Part shown: positions 7,860 to 17,100 of the stretch, in pieces
Layout: the number at the start of each line of letters is the position of its first letter
Position numbering within the stretch: the stretch's first letter is position 1
Origin: a virus
Reading direction: 5' to 3' (one strand)
IMG/VR virus record: IMGVR_UViG_3300027963_000315
Coordinates: 1 to 25,160 of that record
Length of the DNA stretch: 25,160 nucleotides
The notes under the pieces: generated by a model
Told to the model about the DNA's origin: nothing
The model's database searches: none
Seen by the model: the letters and a program-made list of their open reading frames with translations, nothing else
Translations under genes and position numbers: made by a program

Positions 7860-8281
7860 CGACCAAACGCGAAACAATTATTACCGCGATCCGTACTGCA
7901 CTCACCGGTACCACCGGCGTTAGCACCAGGATCTATCGCAGCCGCGTGGAGCCCATAGCTCGCGCTGAAAGCCCTGCAATCGTGGTTGAACCTATCAGCG
8001 ACCAAGCCAGCCAAAACACAAGCCTCCCCACGCTGGATTGGAGCCTTACCGTTCGTGTTGCAGTAATTGTGCGCGGCAACATCCCGGATCAAATTGCTGA
8101 TCCAATAATTGAAAGCCTGCACGGCAAACTAATGGCCGATCTTACGCTTGGCGGCTATGCCATCGACATTCAGCCAGTTGGGGTGACATTTGAAACCGTT
8201 GAAGCAGATCAACCAGCGGGCGTGGTAATGTGTGATTATCGAGTGCTTTACCGCACTTCGGTCGCAAATCTTGCGAGCTGA
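7856..8281 (+). CDS. Tail terminator / tail completion protein
   Basis: A 141-residue protein starting at ATG 7856 in an ATGA overlap; a longer frame from TTG 7832 is unlikely. The N-terminal helix KRETIITAIRTALTG, the strand RIYRSRVEPIARAESPAIVV, the LTVRVAVIVRG segment and the C-terminal CDYRVLYRTS match the alpha/beta fold pattern of lambda gpU/Z-like and related tail terminators. These form a ring ending tail polymerisation and docking to the head. The position just before the tail tube genes is the standard one. Confidence 0.75.
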   Translation: MTTKRETIITAIRTALTGTTGVSTRIYRSRVEPIARAESPAIVVEPISDQASQNTSLPTLDWSLTVRVAVIVRGNIPDQIADPIIESLHGKLMADLTLGGYAIDIQPVGVTFETVEADQPAGVVMCDYRVLYRTSVANLAS

Positions 8282-8283
8282 TC

Positions 8284-8451
8284 ATGGCTATCATGATGGA
8301 TGAATATTGGGGCCAAGGTGGTTCTTACCTTCTTGATTCCAAAACCGGCAAGCGGAAGCTCATTGAGCGGACAGAGCCGGCCAACACTCAACCCGAGGAA
8401 TTGAGCAATGGCTCTGCTAACACGGAAACGGCTGATCCTAGCCAAGGCTGA
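8284..8451 (+). CDS. Small overlapping protein upstream of the tail tube gene
   Basis: A 55-residue frame opening at ATG 8284, 2 bases after the terminator gene's stop, and ending at TGA 8449-8451, inside the tail tube gene (44-base overlap in another frame). The sequence begins MAIMMDEYWGQGGSYLLDSK and continues TGKRKLIERTEP; the second half is polar and acidic. I recall short proteins with this YWG-GGSYLxDxKTGKR pattern at the same spot in related phages, which argues it is real. The function is unknown. Translation of this frame would carry ribosomes up to the tube start, so coupling is possible. Confidence 0.55.
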   Translation: MAIMMDEYWGQGGSYLLDSKTGKRKLIERTEPANTQPEELSNGSANTETADPSQG

Positions 8452-9343
8452 AGCTACCTACGGCACCGACCCAACACCAACTGGATCGGCTAATGCGATC
8501 CTAGTGCGTAATTTAGAAATCACGCCGCTTCAATCTGACATTGTTCAGCGTGAACTAATCCGCCCTTATTTGGGTAATTACGAGCAGTTACTCGCACAAA
8601 CCCGTGTGCAGGTAACTTTTGAGGTTGAACTTGCCGGCTCCGGCGCTGCTGGTACTGCACCTGCCTATGGCCCCGTGCTTAAGGCCTGTGGGCTGTCTGA
8701 GACCGTGTTGGCCACCACTAGCGTTACCTACGCGCCAGTAAGCACCAGCTTTAGTTCGGTCACGATCTACTTCTATCAAGACGGCATTCGTCACATTGTG
8801 ACCGGCGCCCGCGGCACATTTACCCTCAACGGCCAGGTCGGAGCAATCCCTACCATCGCCTTCACGATGACCGGGATCTATAACGCTCCTACCGATACAG
8901 CGCTTGCTACGCCAACTTATGCCAACCAAGCAACACCGCTGATCTTTAAAAACGGCAACACCACCAGTTTCTCAGCATTCAGCTATTCCGGCGCCCTTCA
9001 ATCAATCGATCTCAATCTTGGCAACGAGATTGTTTATCGTGAATTGATTGGCGGCACTAAAGAAGTGCTAATTACTGACCGCAAGCCTGCTGGCACCATG
9101 TCGATTGAGGCCGTGCTGTTGGCCACCAAGAATTATTTCACGGTGTCCACCGGTTCGACCACCGGTAGCATTTCGTTCCAGCATGGCACCACTGCTGGTA
9201 ACATTGCAACGCTGACGATGGCTCAGTCAGATTTGGCGGACGCATCCTATGCCGACTTAAACGGCATTGCAATGCTAAACCTGCCTTATGTGGCGACTCC
9301 AACCGCCGCCGGCAACGACGAACTGTCCCTTGCTTACACCTGA
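8408..9343 (+). CDS. Major tail tube protein
   Basis: A 311-residue tail tube subunit. The opening LLTRKRLILAKAEATYGTDP then NAILVRNLEITPL and QRELIRPYLG is characteristic of a long tail-tube family of siphophages. The middle (FEVELAGSGAAGTAPAYGPVLKACG) and the DLNLGNEIVYRELIG segment also fit a duplicated tube fold. GAGG at about 8395 precedes ATG 8408 at suitable spacing. Codon use is strongly biased (ACC, GCT, CTG), as in the capsid gene, consistent with hundreds of copies per virion. It is followed after 6 bases by the chaperone gene G. Confidence 0.9.
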   Translation: MALLTRKRLILAKAEATYGTDPTPTGSANAILVRNLEITPLQSDIVQRELIRPYLGNYEQLLAQTRVQVTFEVELAGSGAAGTAPAYGPVLKACGLSETVLATTSVTYAPVSTSFSSVTIYFYQDGIRHIVTGARGTFTLNGQVGAIPTIAFTMTGIYNAPTDTALATPTYANQATPLIFKNGNTTSFSAFSYSGALQSIDLNLGNEIVYRELIGGTKEVLITDRKPAGTMSIEAVLLATKNYFTVSTGSTTGSISFQHGTTAGNIATLTMAQSDLADASYADLNGIAMLNLPYVATPTAAGNDELSLAYT

Positions 9344-9349
9344 TCCCCA

Positions 9350-9688
9350 ATGGCATTTGTTCTTAAGCAGTCGGATAGCTATTCCTGGCCGGTTACCGTC
9401 GAATTTCCAGTAGATGGTGGCCGGTTTGAAAAGCAAACTTTTGACGTTGAACTCAAACGGCTTTCGCAATCGCGAATCCAAGAAGTAATTGACGGCAAAG
9501 GTACCACCAACGATGCAGACTTCTCCAAAGAAGTGGTAATTGGCTGGAAAGGTGTATCTGACATTGAAGGCGCAGAAGTGCCCTTTAGCACTGCAGCGCT
9601 TGACCAACTGCTTAACGTGCCATTAGTGGGTGCGGCAATCGTCGAAGCATTTTTTGCTAGTTTGACAGGAGCCAAGCGAAAAAACTAA
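9350..9688 (+). CDS. Tail assembly chaperone G (zero-frame product)
   Basis: A 112-residue protein between tube and tape measure, where lambda has gpG. A short beta N-terminus (LKQSDSYSWPVTVEFPVDGG) is followed by a helical region (VELKRLSQSRIQEVIDG, STAALDQLLNVPLVGAAIVEAF). G proteins bind tube subunits and, with the G-T fusion, coat the tape measure during assembly, and are absent from the virion. The last codons read cga aaa aac taa, placing an in-register A AAA AAC slippery heptamer immediately before the stop. A fraction of ribosomes should shift -1 and extend into the frame ending at 10008. Confidence 0.88.
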   Translation: MAFVLKQSDSYSWPVTVEFPVDGGRFEKQTFDVELKRLSQSRIQEVIDGKGTTNDADFSKEVVIGWKGVSDIEGAEVPFSTAALDQLLNVPLVGAAIVEAFFASLTGAKRKN

Positions 9689-9717
9689 CAGAAGCCGCCG
9701 AGCATTGGGCTGGCGGC
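9679..9717 (+). promoter_or_regulatory. Programmed -1 ribosomal frameshift signal (A AAA AAC plus stem-loop)
   Basis: The heptamer A AAA AAC (9679-9685) is in the correct zero-frame phase (cgA AAA AAC), directly before the G stop codon. After an 8-base spacer (9686-9693) comes a GC-rich hairpin: GCCGCC (9694-9699) pairs with GGCGGC (9712-9717). A one-base bulge (9700) is followed by a 3-pair upper stem, AGC with GCT (9701-9703/9709-9711), and a 5-base loop. Slippery site, spacing and structure all match known -1 shift signals. After the slip the next codon is CTA at 9685, in the frame that stays open to 10008. Confidence 0.93.
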
Positions 9718-10008
9718 AGTGTGGTCGATGAGACCGAAAAGGACGCCGCAGGCCTGGGGATCAACCCTCCAAGCCTGCCGTCTGTATCTGAAAATTTTGA
9801 GGTGTGGCAAGAGAACTGGGACATAGTCCTGATGTTTTTGCGTATGCAAACCCAATGGAACGTGACCATGGGCGGCTACGTGGGGCTTAAATATGAGACA
9901 TTACGCTGGTTCTGTGAACTATACTCAATAGAAGACGCGCAAGCCATGCTGGAGGGCATCCAAGTCATGGAAGCAGCAGCACTTGGAGCATTAAACCGCG
10001 ATGGCTAG
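9685..10008 (+). CDS. Tail assembly chaperone T part of the G-T frameshift fusion (DUF1799-like)
   Basis: This frame has no credible start of its own; its first possible starter is a GTG at 9721 without a ribosome binding site. It is entered by -1 frameshifting from G at 9685, which gives a fusion of about 219 residues (112 from G plus about 107). The encoded part runs LTEAAEHWAGGS, a Pro/Ser linker (INPPSLPSVSENF), then FEVWQENWDIVLMFLRMQTQ, GGYVGLKYETL and IQVMEAAALGAL. That is the pattern I recall for DUF1799 proteins, which sit just before tape measure genes. The T part is thought to link G-coated tape measure to tube subunits. The stop overlaps the tape measure start by 8 bases. Confidence 0.87.
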   Translation, partial: LTEAAEHWAGGSVVDETEKDAAGLGINPPSLPSVSENFEVWQENWDIVLMFLRMQTQWNVTMGGYVGLKYETLRWFCELYSIEDAQAMLEGIQVMEAAALGALNRDG

Positions 10009-13000
10009 CGCTGATACCCAATTTAGAATTGAGGCCTTAGTCCGTGGCGTTGAAAACGTCGAGGGTCTTAAGTCTGCAATTAAATCCCTGCAAGGATCTG
10101 CAACTCCCGCCGCATCAGATTTAAATAGATTACGTGATGCTGCGGTAGCACTTGGTTCTGCGTCAAATGCATCAGAAAATAATCTACGTTCAGCAGTTAA
10201 TACACTTAAAAGCCTTAAAGATCAAGCATCAATTGCAAGCAGTGAATACAGGCAGTTTGCACAAGATATCAAGCTCGTAGAAAATCGCTTAAATTCTGTA
10301 ACGCAAGCTGCAACACAATTCAAAAGCGCCAGCAGCGGTATTGCTTCTGGTGGCAATGCAGGCCAAGCAATCATGGGCAGGGGGCGCACTTATGGTGCCT
10401 ATGGCCAAATGCCTTTTGGCACCAATGACCCCGAGTTTTGGCGCAACCAAGTTGAAAATGCATATCCAAATCCGATCGGTCCCCAACAATTAAATTACGG
10501 CCAAGCAAATCAAGCGCTTGACCAAATGCGGTCTTCGTTGGATCAGCAATATTCATTGCAACAACGAGCAAGAGTAGAACGACTTGAGTTGAATGAAAAA
10601 TATAATCAATTAGAAATTCAGGCAGAAAATAGGCAACAAGCTGCTTACTTAAAGGAACAAAGGGCTGGATTTGATGCTCAAATTGCAGATTTCGACAGGC
10701 GCCTTGCTGCGCGAGGTAGGCGTCAACAGCGTCGACAAGAATTTGGGCAATCCGCGGGTATTGTAGCTGCAGCCGGCATATTTGGCGGCCCTGAAGCGGC
10801 TGTAGGCGCTGGCGTGGGTGCAGCACTTGGCGGCCCAGCTGGCGCTCAAATGGGCGCCAGCATTGGGGCAACTGCAGCGCTGGTTCGGCAAAGTGTTGTA
10901 AGTACAGCGGAATATGCGGCAGAAGTTAGCAAGCTAAACATTGCCTTGAAAGGTGTTACTGGTACATCAAGTGAATACGCAAGAGCACAGCAGGCCATTA
11001 AATCTATAAGTCAAGATTTTAATGTTCCAATTCTTGACGCTACTCAATCATTTACTCGACTTTCCGCTTCCGTTAAAGGCGCAGGCGGCAATATAAAAGA
11101 TGCAAATCTTGTATTTAGAAATGTCACTGCTGCAATTAAAGCTACTGGCGGCAGCACAGCCGATACACAAAGCGCATTGCTTGCAATGTCGCAAGTGTTC
11201 AGTAAAGGCAAGGTTAGCGCAGAAGAGCTAAGCGGCCAGCTTGGAGAACGTCTCCCAGGCGCCGTGGCACTATTTGCTAAGTCAACTGGCAGAACATTGC
11301 CGCAATTGCAAAAAGATCTTGAGCAAGGAACTGTTGGCCTTAATGATTTAATGAAATTTGTTGCGGCGCTGGGGCCTCAATACGCAGAAACTGCCAAAAG
11401 AATGGCAAATTCAACGGATGAAGCAGGCGCAAGAATGGAAAATGCATTGAAAAAAATGCAACTTGCATTTGGTGAATTCTTTAAACCTGTAGGTGCCGGC
11501 ATACAAGATTTAATTACAAAATTTGCAAATCTAGCGACTGCTGCAATTGAATCATCAAAAAGAAGCGCTATTGAGATTGCAGCTAATCAAAAAGCTTTTG
11601 AACAAGCTTCCAAAGAGCAAGGCAGTAGAGGACTTCTAGGTTTTCTTGATCCTAAATTCAGGGAGCGTTACAATCAATTATCTACTACAGAAAAAAATAA
11701 AGAATTAGAAAAATTAAAAAAAGAACTTGACAAACCATCAAATTATGAAGATCCCAAGGGGGATGAAACCAAGGGAATGACAGAAAAAGAATATAAAATA
11801 TTGCAAAACGTGGCCAGCTTTAAAGCAAAAAGTAATTATGACATTTTAAGTAATTTAAAAAATATTGCAGTTCTTGAAAGAAAAATTCGCGAAGAAGAAG
11901 AAAGAAAAAATATTGCAGGAGTGCAAAGTTTAAGCGTAGCAAAACTGCAATATGAACTTGCAAATAAAGAAATTGAAAGATCAGTAAAGCTTTCGGAGGC
12001 GGGAGCACAAGTTGCACTTGAAAAAGATCCAAAAAGGAAAAAACTTCTTGCATTTCAGCGTGGATATTTAGAGGAAACTACTCTTAAAGAAAATGAAATT
12101 TTTAAATTTCAAGCGCAATTAAGAATTGAAGAAAATATTTCTAAATTAAAAAAAGATCAAACAAAAGAATTAGACAAACAAAAAGACAAATACGACGAAA
12201 TCAAAACCAAAATGCAGCAAATGCTGTACGAGCAGGCTGACGTAAATGCAAAGCAATTAACTGAAGCAGGTTTGCGTAAACAATATAGAAATGACCCCAA
12301 GGCTCTTGCCGCTGAATTGGGCGATTTAAAAGTAAGGCAAACATATGATCAATTATTAAAACAAGAAACAGAAAAAGCAAGGCAAGCAGGAATGGGGAAT
12401 AAAGATTTTCAAGAAATAGTTGATGGCCTTAACGCAAGCAGGGAGGAAGCCCTTAGAACAGCATATGCTATACGACAAATAGATGCAGAAATTGAAAAAT
12501 TAAATGCTGCTGATATTGGCCAAGGCCTTCGCGATGGCTTAAAAGGTTTTACTGACGGCATTGGAACATTAAATCAAAACGTATCTGCATTAACAACTAA
12601 TACGTTTAAAGGATTATCAGATAGTATTGTTGAATTAGCCACAACTGGCAAAGCAAATTTTAAAGATTTTGCAAATTCAATAATTAAAGATATGATTAGA
12701 ATTTTGACTCAACAATTAATATTAAAACCTATTGTGCAAGGCATTGGTAATTTATTTGGTCCGGCCGCATCTTCTGCTGGCTTTGGATCTGGTTACACCA
12801 ATCCAGTGACTGGCGTAGGTACTGCTGGCCCTAATTTTGGTTTTGCCAATGGCGGCATCATGACCCCCATGGGGCCAATGCCGCTCAAACGCTATTCCAA
12901 TGGCGGCGTTGCCAATAGTCCGCAGATGGCAGTATACGGCGAAGGCAGCAGGCCTGAGGCATTTGTGCCATTGCCTGATGGGCGCAGGATTCCGGTAAAA

Positions 13001-13282
13001 CTAGACGCTGCTGGAGCACTAGGCCGTTATCCACGGCTTGACGCCGGCGGCAATAGCGGCGACACTGCTACTGGTGCTGGCGCAGACAACAACACCGTAT
13101 TAGCGATGAACTTTGAAACCACGCAATTCCTAGGCCAAGATTGGGTAAGCAAAGATCAACTCATGGCTGCTATGGCTGCAACCGAGAAACGCGCCGCCAC
13201 CGCCGGTGCCAAAGCTGGAGCGCAACAGGTGGCAAGTAAGATGAGGACCTCGCCCGCATTCCGTAGGCAGGTGGGAATCTAA
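10001..13282 (+). CDS. Tape measure protein
   Basis: A 1093-residue protein that sets tail length and is ejected with DNA. The N-terminal 250 residues are helical and glutamine-rich. Residues about 250-295 form a hydrophobic glycine/alanine stretch (GIVAAAGIFGGPEAAVGAG, AALGGPAGAQMGASIGATAA), likely membrane-active. Residues about 300-480 hold the conserved tape measure domain, including NVPILDATQSFTRLSASVKG and SAEELSGQLGERLPGAVALF. Residues about 540-860 are lysine/glutamate-rich predicted coiled coil encoded by A/T-rich DNA. The C-terminus has the usual FANGGIMTP, NGGVANSP and YGEGSRPEAFVPLPDGR segments. Using the known rough scale of 0.15 nm per residue, a tail near 160 nm is inferred. 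Confidence 0.94.
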   Translation: MASADTQFRIEALVRGVENVEGLKSAIKSLQGSATPAASDLNRLRDAAVALGSASNASENNLRSAVNTLKSLKDQASIASSEYRQFAQDIKLVENRLNSVTQAATQFKSASSGIASGGNAGQAIMGRGRTYGAYGQMPFGTNDPEFWRNQVENAYPNPIGPQQLNYGQANQALDQMRSSLDQQYSLQQRARVERLELNEKYNQLEIQAENRQQAAYLKEQRAGFDAQIADFDRRLAARGRRQQRRQEFGQSAGIVAAAGIFGGPEAAVGAGVGAALGGPAGAQMGASIGATAALVRQSVVSTAEYAAEVSKLNIALKGVTGTSSEYARAQQAIKSISQDFNVPILDATQSFTRLSASVKGAGGNIKDANLVFRNVTAAIKATGGSTADTQSALLAMSQVFSKGKVSAEELSGQLGERLPGAVALFAKSTGRTLPQLQKDLEQGTVGLNDLMKFVAALGPQYAETAKRMANSTDEAGARMENALKKMQLAFGEFFKPVGAGIQDLITKFANLATAAIESSKRSAIEIAANQKAFEQASKEQGSRGLLGFLDPKFRERYNQLSTTEKNKELEKLKKELDKPSNYEDPKGDETKGMTEKEYKILQNVASFKAKSNYDILSNLKNIAVLERKIREEEERKNIAGVQSLSVAKLQYELANKEIERSVKLSEAGAQVALEKDPKRKKLLAFQRGYLEETTLKENEIFKFQAQLRIEENISKLKKDQTKELDKQKDKYDEIKTKMQQMLYEQADVNAKQLTEAGLRKQYRNDPKALAAELGDLKVRQTYDQLLKQETEKARQAGMGNKDFQEIVDGLNASREEALRTAYAIRQIDAEIEKLNAADIGQGLRDGLKGFTDGIGTLNQNVSALTTNTFKGLSDSIVELATTGKANFKDFANSIIKDMIRILTQQLILKPIVQGIGNLFGPAASSAGFGSGYTNPVTGVGTAGPNFGFANGGIMTPMGPMPLKRYSNGGVANSPQMAVYGEGSRPEAFVPLPDGRRIPVKLDAAGALGRYPRLDAGGNSGDTATGAGADNNTVLAMNFETTQFLGQDWVSKDQLMAAMAATEKRAATAGAKAGAQQVASKMRTSPAFRRQVGI

Positions 13283-13749
13283 TGTCAGTCGTTGTAATCG
13301 GCAATTTTCTGACGTTTACCAAACATGATGGCGGTAAAAGCTACTGGCAAAATTTCTTTAACGACAATGCCGTTAGTTTTGATGGCATTAGCTGGAACTT
13401 ACTGCCTTTTGTTTACCAAGGCGCAACCAAAACCAAAAATGGCGACAACATATCCAGCCAGTTAACGCTACCCACCAATCAACTAACGCTGGCTTGGACC
13501 CGGGACGCCGTAAATAACAATTGGGTTGCCGAGGTGCGTACATATCAACTCACCGATAGCTACACACCGATTACGCCACCGCGAGGCCAAGAGATCTGGC
13601 TTTGCACTGGCATGAGCTACAACACGCAAGGAACTCAGCTTGAACTCAGCAGCCCGCTTGATGCAATTGAATCCCGCGTACCAAACCTACGGTTCACCGC
13701 CAAGCAGGTTGGGGCGCTGCCGTCAACCGGTGCTATTAGGTCCGGCTGA
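13282..13749 (+). CDS. Minor tail (hub) protein downstream of tape measure
   Basis: A 155-residue protein in the slot that holds distal-tail or hub proteins (lambda M/L region) between tape measure and the NlpC/P60-like protein. It starts in a TAATG overlap. It is beta-rich with no enzymatic motif: MSVVVIGNFLTFTKHDGG, FDGISWNLLPFVYQG, QLTLAWTRDAVNNNWVAEVR and QGTQLELSSPLDAIESRVPN. The LELSSPLDAIESRVPN...LTAKQVGALPSTG-like ending resembles minor tail proteins that form a beta-barrel at the tail tip. The exact homologue is not clear to me, so the function is inferred from position. Confidence 0.68.
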   Translation: MSVVVIGNFLTFTKHDGGKSYWQNFFNDNAVSFDGISWNLLPFVYQGATKTKNGDNISSQLTLPTNQLTLAWTRDAVNNNWVAEVRTYQLTDSYTPITPPRGQEIWLCTGMSYNTQGTQLELSSPLDAIESRVPNLRFTAKQVGALPSTGAIRSG

Positions 13750-14113
13750 TCTAATCGGCCTACCGTACAAGTTAGGCGCTGATCCTTTTCGCCATGGCGC
13801 CACCGACTGCGTAAACCTATGCCGTGCGGTGCTGCAATTCCAAGGCATTGATACGCCAGTACCCACCCGCGATTGGTACAGGCGGCTTAAGCGTGGAGAC
13901 GTATCGGTTTTTGCGGAGCAGCTAAACTCATGGGGAAATCCGGTGATGTATGCATCGCCAGGGACAATTGCGCTTAGTCAGGCTAGAATTGGCTATGGGT
14001 TAGCCGCCTTCTACGATTCAGGATGGATCCATTGCAACGCCCAGACACTCCGCGTAGCATGGTCCCCAGCCGTCAATACCGTGGCGCTGTACTCCCCTGG
14101 GAAAAACAGTTAA
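13730..14113 (+). CDS. C40 (NlpC/P60)-like tail peptidase, gpK position
   Basis: From GTG 13730 this gives 127 residues. LIGLPYKLGADPFRHGATDC then VNLCRAVLQ is the NlpC/P60 start, with Cys27 the likely nucleophile. SGWIHCN (His101) supplies the expected second catalytic residue. Such proteins at the tail tip are thought to cleave peptidoglycan stem peptides during DNA entry, or to help J assembly. The frame is open upstream to TTG 13640 and ATG 13661, which would overlap the previous gene by about 90-110 bases. The added residues look like shadow coding, so I prefer 13730 without strong ribosome-site support. The end overlaps the J start (TAATG). It lacks the N-terminal JAB-like domain of lambda gpK. 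Confidence 0.75.
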   Translation: MLLGPADLIGLPYKLGADPFRHGATDCVNLCRAVLQFQGIDTPVPTRDWYRRLKRGDVSVFAEQLNSWGNPVMYASPGTIALSQARIGYGLAAFYDSGWIHCNAQTLRVAWSPAVNTVALYSPGKNS

Positions 14114-17100
14114 TGGATTCGCTGGGCATGAGCCCAGAGGAATATGCCTGGTATACCAGTGAAATTGCAAATATTAGGCCCGAGCGCAGTGCAGCCTATG
14201 ACCATATTCCGCATGTAGTTTGTGATCCGCTTACCGTCTCGATCGTTGGCACAGTTGTCAGTACAGGTCTAAGCTTTGCGGCACAGGCGCTAGCACCCAA
14301 ACCTAAGATTCCAAGGCAAGATGATCCGGCCGGAACGCCTCAAAACCTCGAAGGCGAAAACATAAGCAATAACCGTAAATTTGCCAATATAGATGGCTTC
14401 ACCTCAGTTCAAAACGTTGCAAGGCTGGGCGAGGTAGCGCCATTGGTGTTTGCCAAGCGGGAACAGATCGGCGGCAGGTGGTACGGCGGTGTACGTGCTG
14501 AAACCAAACTACTGTGGAGCCAGTTGCTAAGCCAAGGCGATGGCCAGGAGTTGGTGGCTTTGTTTGCGCTTAATGTCAATCAAATGGCAAAGCCTGATTT
14601 TGAAGGTCTAGCCATTGGCGATACGTTGCTTAAGAACTACCAAGAACCTAAATTGTGCATTTTTTACCGCAGTGGCGAAGTACCGCAACGACTGAACTCA
14701 AGCACCAGGATTGGTGGGACGCTTGCGCCCCGGTCACCTAGCGATATTATTGTTGCCGAATATGCCAACCAAGGACTGCAGGCGATCTTCAGCGGCACCC
14801 GCACACCAACTGGCAGCACCGAATTTGGTACGTATCAGCCTGTACGCAACGGCCAGGATTGGCGGCTGCCATTTAAGCGCGTAAAGGTTGTATTTGACTA
14901 TAAGAACATCACTGCCGATAGTCAAAGATCATTTTCCCTGGCCCAGCTTGAACGTCAAAAGATTGAAAGTTACTATGGTTCTTTTTGTGGAATTAATGTA
15001 ATTGATAGCACATCATTTAGTGGATACCAAGAAAATTTCCAAGAAGTTGACGCGAACGAGATTGAATATACAATTTATGCTGATCAAAATGAAACCAACT
15101 TTGCAGAGCATGGTTCTGCTGATATTCTTAATAAACGCAAAACCATAGGTGAGCAGGCTGATAATGCTTTTACTGTTGGCGAGACATATTCAATCGGCTC
15201 GGCCCAAGGCGTTTGCATAAGCACTAGCACTAATGCGCCCTACGATGGTACATTTCATAAATCATATCGCTTCAAAATTACATCACGCGGGTTAATATTG
15301 GCGCTTGGCATAGGCAAGATTGTTCATCCAGGCATATTTAGAACAATACTAGGCTCTAGCACGGCATACCCAACAATATCCAAGCTTGCCATTGGTAGTG
15401 TCACTACTACAAGAGCCGTTGACCAAGTTGAGATTGGAATTAAATCGACAGTTTACAAACGTTTTAATGGCCTTGTAAATTTCTCTAGCATTCAATCTGA
15501 AGCAACGGCAGAGCAAATCGAAGCTGGCGGTGGCAATGTTACATATGGTACATATGCGGACTATGGATTCCGTTATTCCTTTTTTCATGTTGAATATCGC
15601 AAATCTTCTGGAGATTCTTCATGGCAGCGTATATCTGATCGGCCATTTGGCGTAAAAGGCAATAATCCAGTTGGCCAATATAATTTTATTCGATTAGCTT
15701 TTTATGCTGGAGCGGATATTTATGAAGTGCGATTTGTGCCTGTATCAGGCGGTGCATTTATCAGGCTTCACCAATATGCTTACATATTAGATGCAAGCAA
15801 CGGAAGCTTGCAGTCATTTGCATCTAAGGATGGTGGTGTAAATATTAGCTATGTAGGCAATCCAGGCGCCGGAATTGATGCTTACGCAGGCACCAATAAA
15901 GTCATGTACTGGGGCGGCGTATCTGGACCGATTGAACCAACCAATAATGCAGTTACTGCTTTTGCTCCTGATTCATTGATTACAAGTAACCCGCCAGCCC
16001 CAGGGGTTTATGGCACTAGCGGCGGCGACGGTTCAGGCCTAACAGTCAGAATCGCGCATGAGAATATAATAAATTCATTTTCTGTTACGTCAATTACTAC
16101 CGGCTGGCGCCAGCGTTGGCTGCACATGGGCGTGTTAGGTGTTGAACTTCCCAGCAGCGCAGGGCAAAGGACGACAGGCAATTTAAACTTGCGTAGCTCA
16201 AGTGGACGTAATATAACCATAAATATAATGCTTTACAGCGTAGCCGTAGACGATCCAATATATAACTCTGATATGAACCAAGCTGGATACTCAGGCTACA
16301 CATATGGCTGGATCAGCGAGTTTCAAGTAAACGAAACAATCCAGCCAGTTGGTTTTGATGGCGGAATATATAATGGTGAGGAATTTTATGTTGACATACC
16401 TCCTGGCTGGTCAAGTTCTGTTAGCCGCGTTGGTATACGGGCTAATACAACTGAGACAATAATTGTTAAATTATTTGTCCAAAGCAAAGGCAATAATTAT
16501 GGATACCGCAAAACGTTCACGGTAAACGGCACAAGCTTACCGGCAATTATGATTACTGGCTTGGAAAGCACTCCAGGGTCAGCGGCAGTTGGAAGACCAG
16601 TCAACATTTGGGATGCTGTATCTGATGTGTATTTATTTAGCGAAGAGGAAGGCAGCCATCAAGATAGCCCAGAGCATCAGATTGTATATGTAAATGAGCA
16701 ACGCAGAAATTCAACTGCGCCTTTATACAACAGCCTTGCAATTGCTGGGATGCAACTGCGCAGCGGTAAGGACTGGAGCAGTTTTAGTAACTTTAGTTAT
16801 TACGCTAAATCTGGACGAGTTATCCCTTTGATGGTTGATAGCAGCGGCAATGGCGTTAACTCGCCAACAGATCTAAGAGTTACAGGTGCCAGCCATCTGT
16901 TCCCTGAGATTTTGCGTAACCTGCTGCGCTCTACTGTCTATGGCTCTGGCGCATTGGTGCCGGAGGCCATGATCGACTGGGATGGTTTCCGCGCTGCCGC
17001 AAAAGCCTGTCAGGCGAATGGTTGGTTTTTTGATGGCGTAATTTCAAGTCAAACCAACGTGCGCGAATGGGCTTATCAACATGCGCCATACTTCATGCTG

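Noticed and set aside
9721-10008. T as an independent gene starting at GTG 9721
   Set aside because: There is no ribosome binding site, and the conserved-looking sequence starts upstream of it (LTEAAEHWAGG) in the frame reached by the slippery site.
10371-10871. Reverse-strand open frame of 166 codons inside the tape measure gene
   Set aside because: It is fully antisense to a strongly supported gene, has a composition typical of shadow frames (many Leu, Gln, His and Arg) and no ribosome binding site or family pattern.
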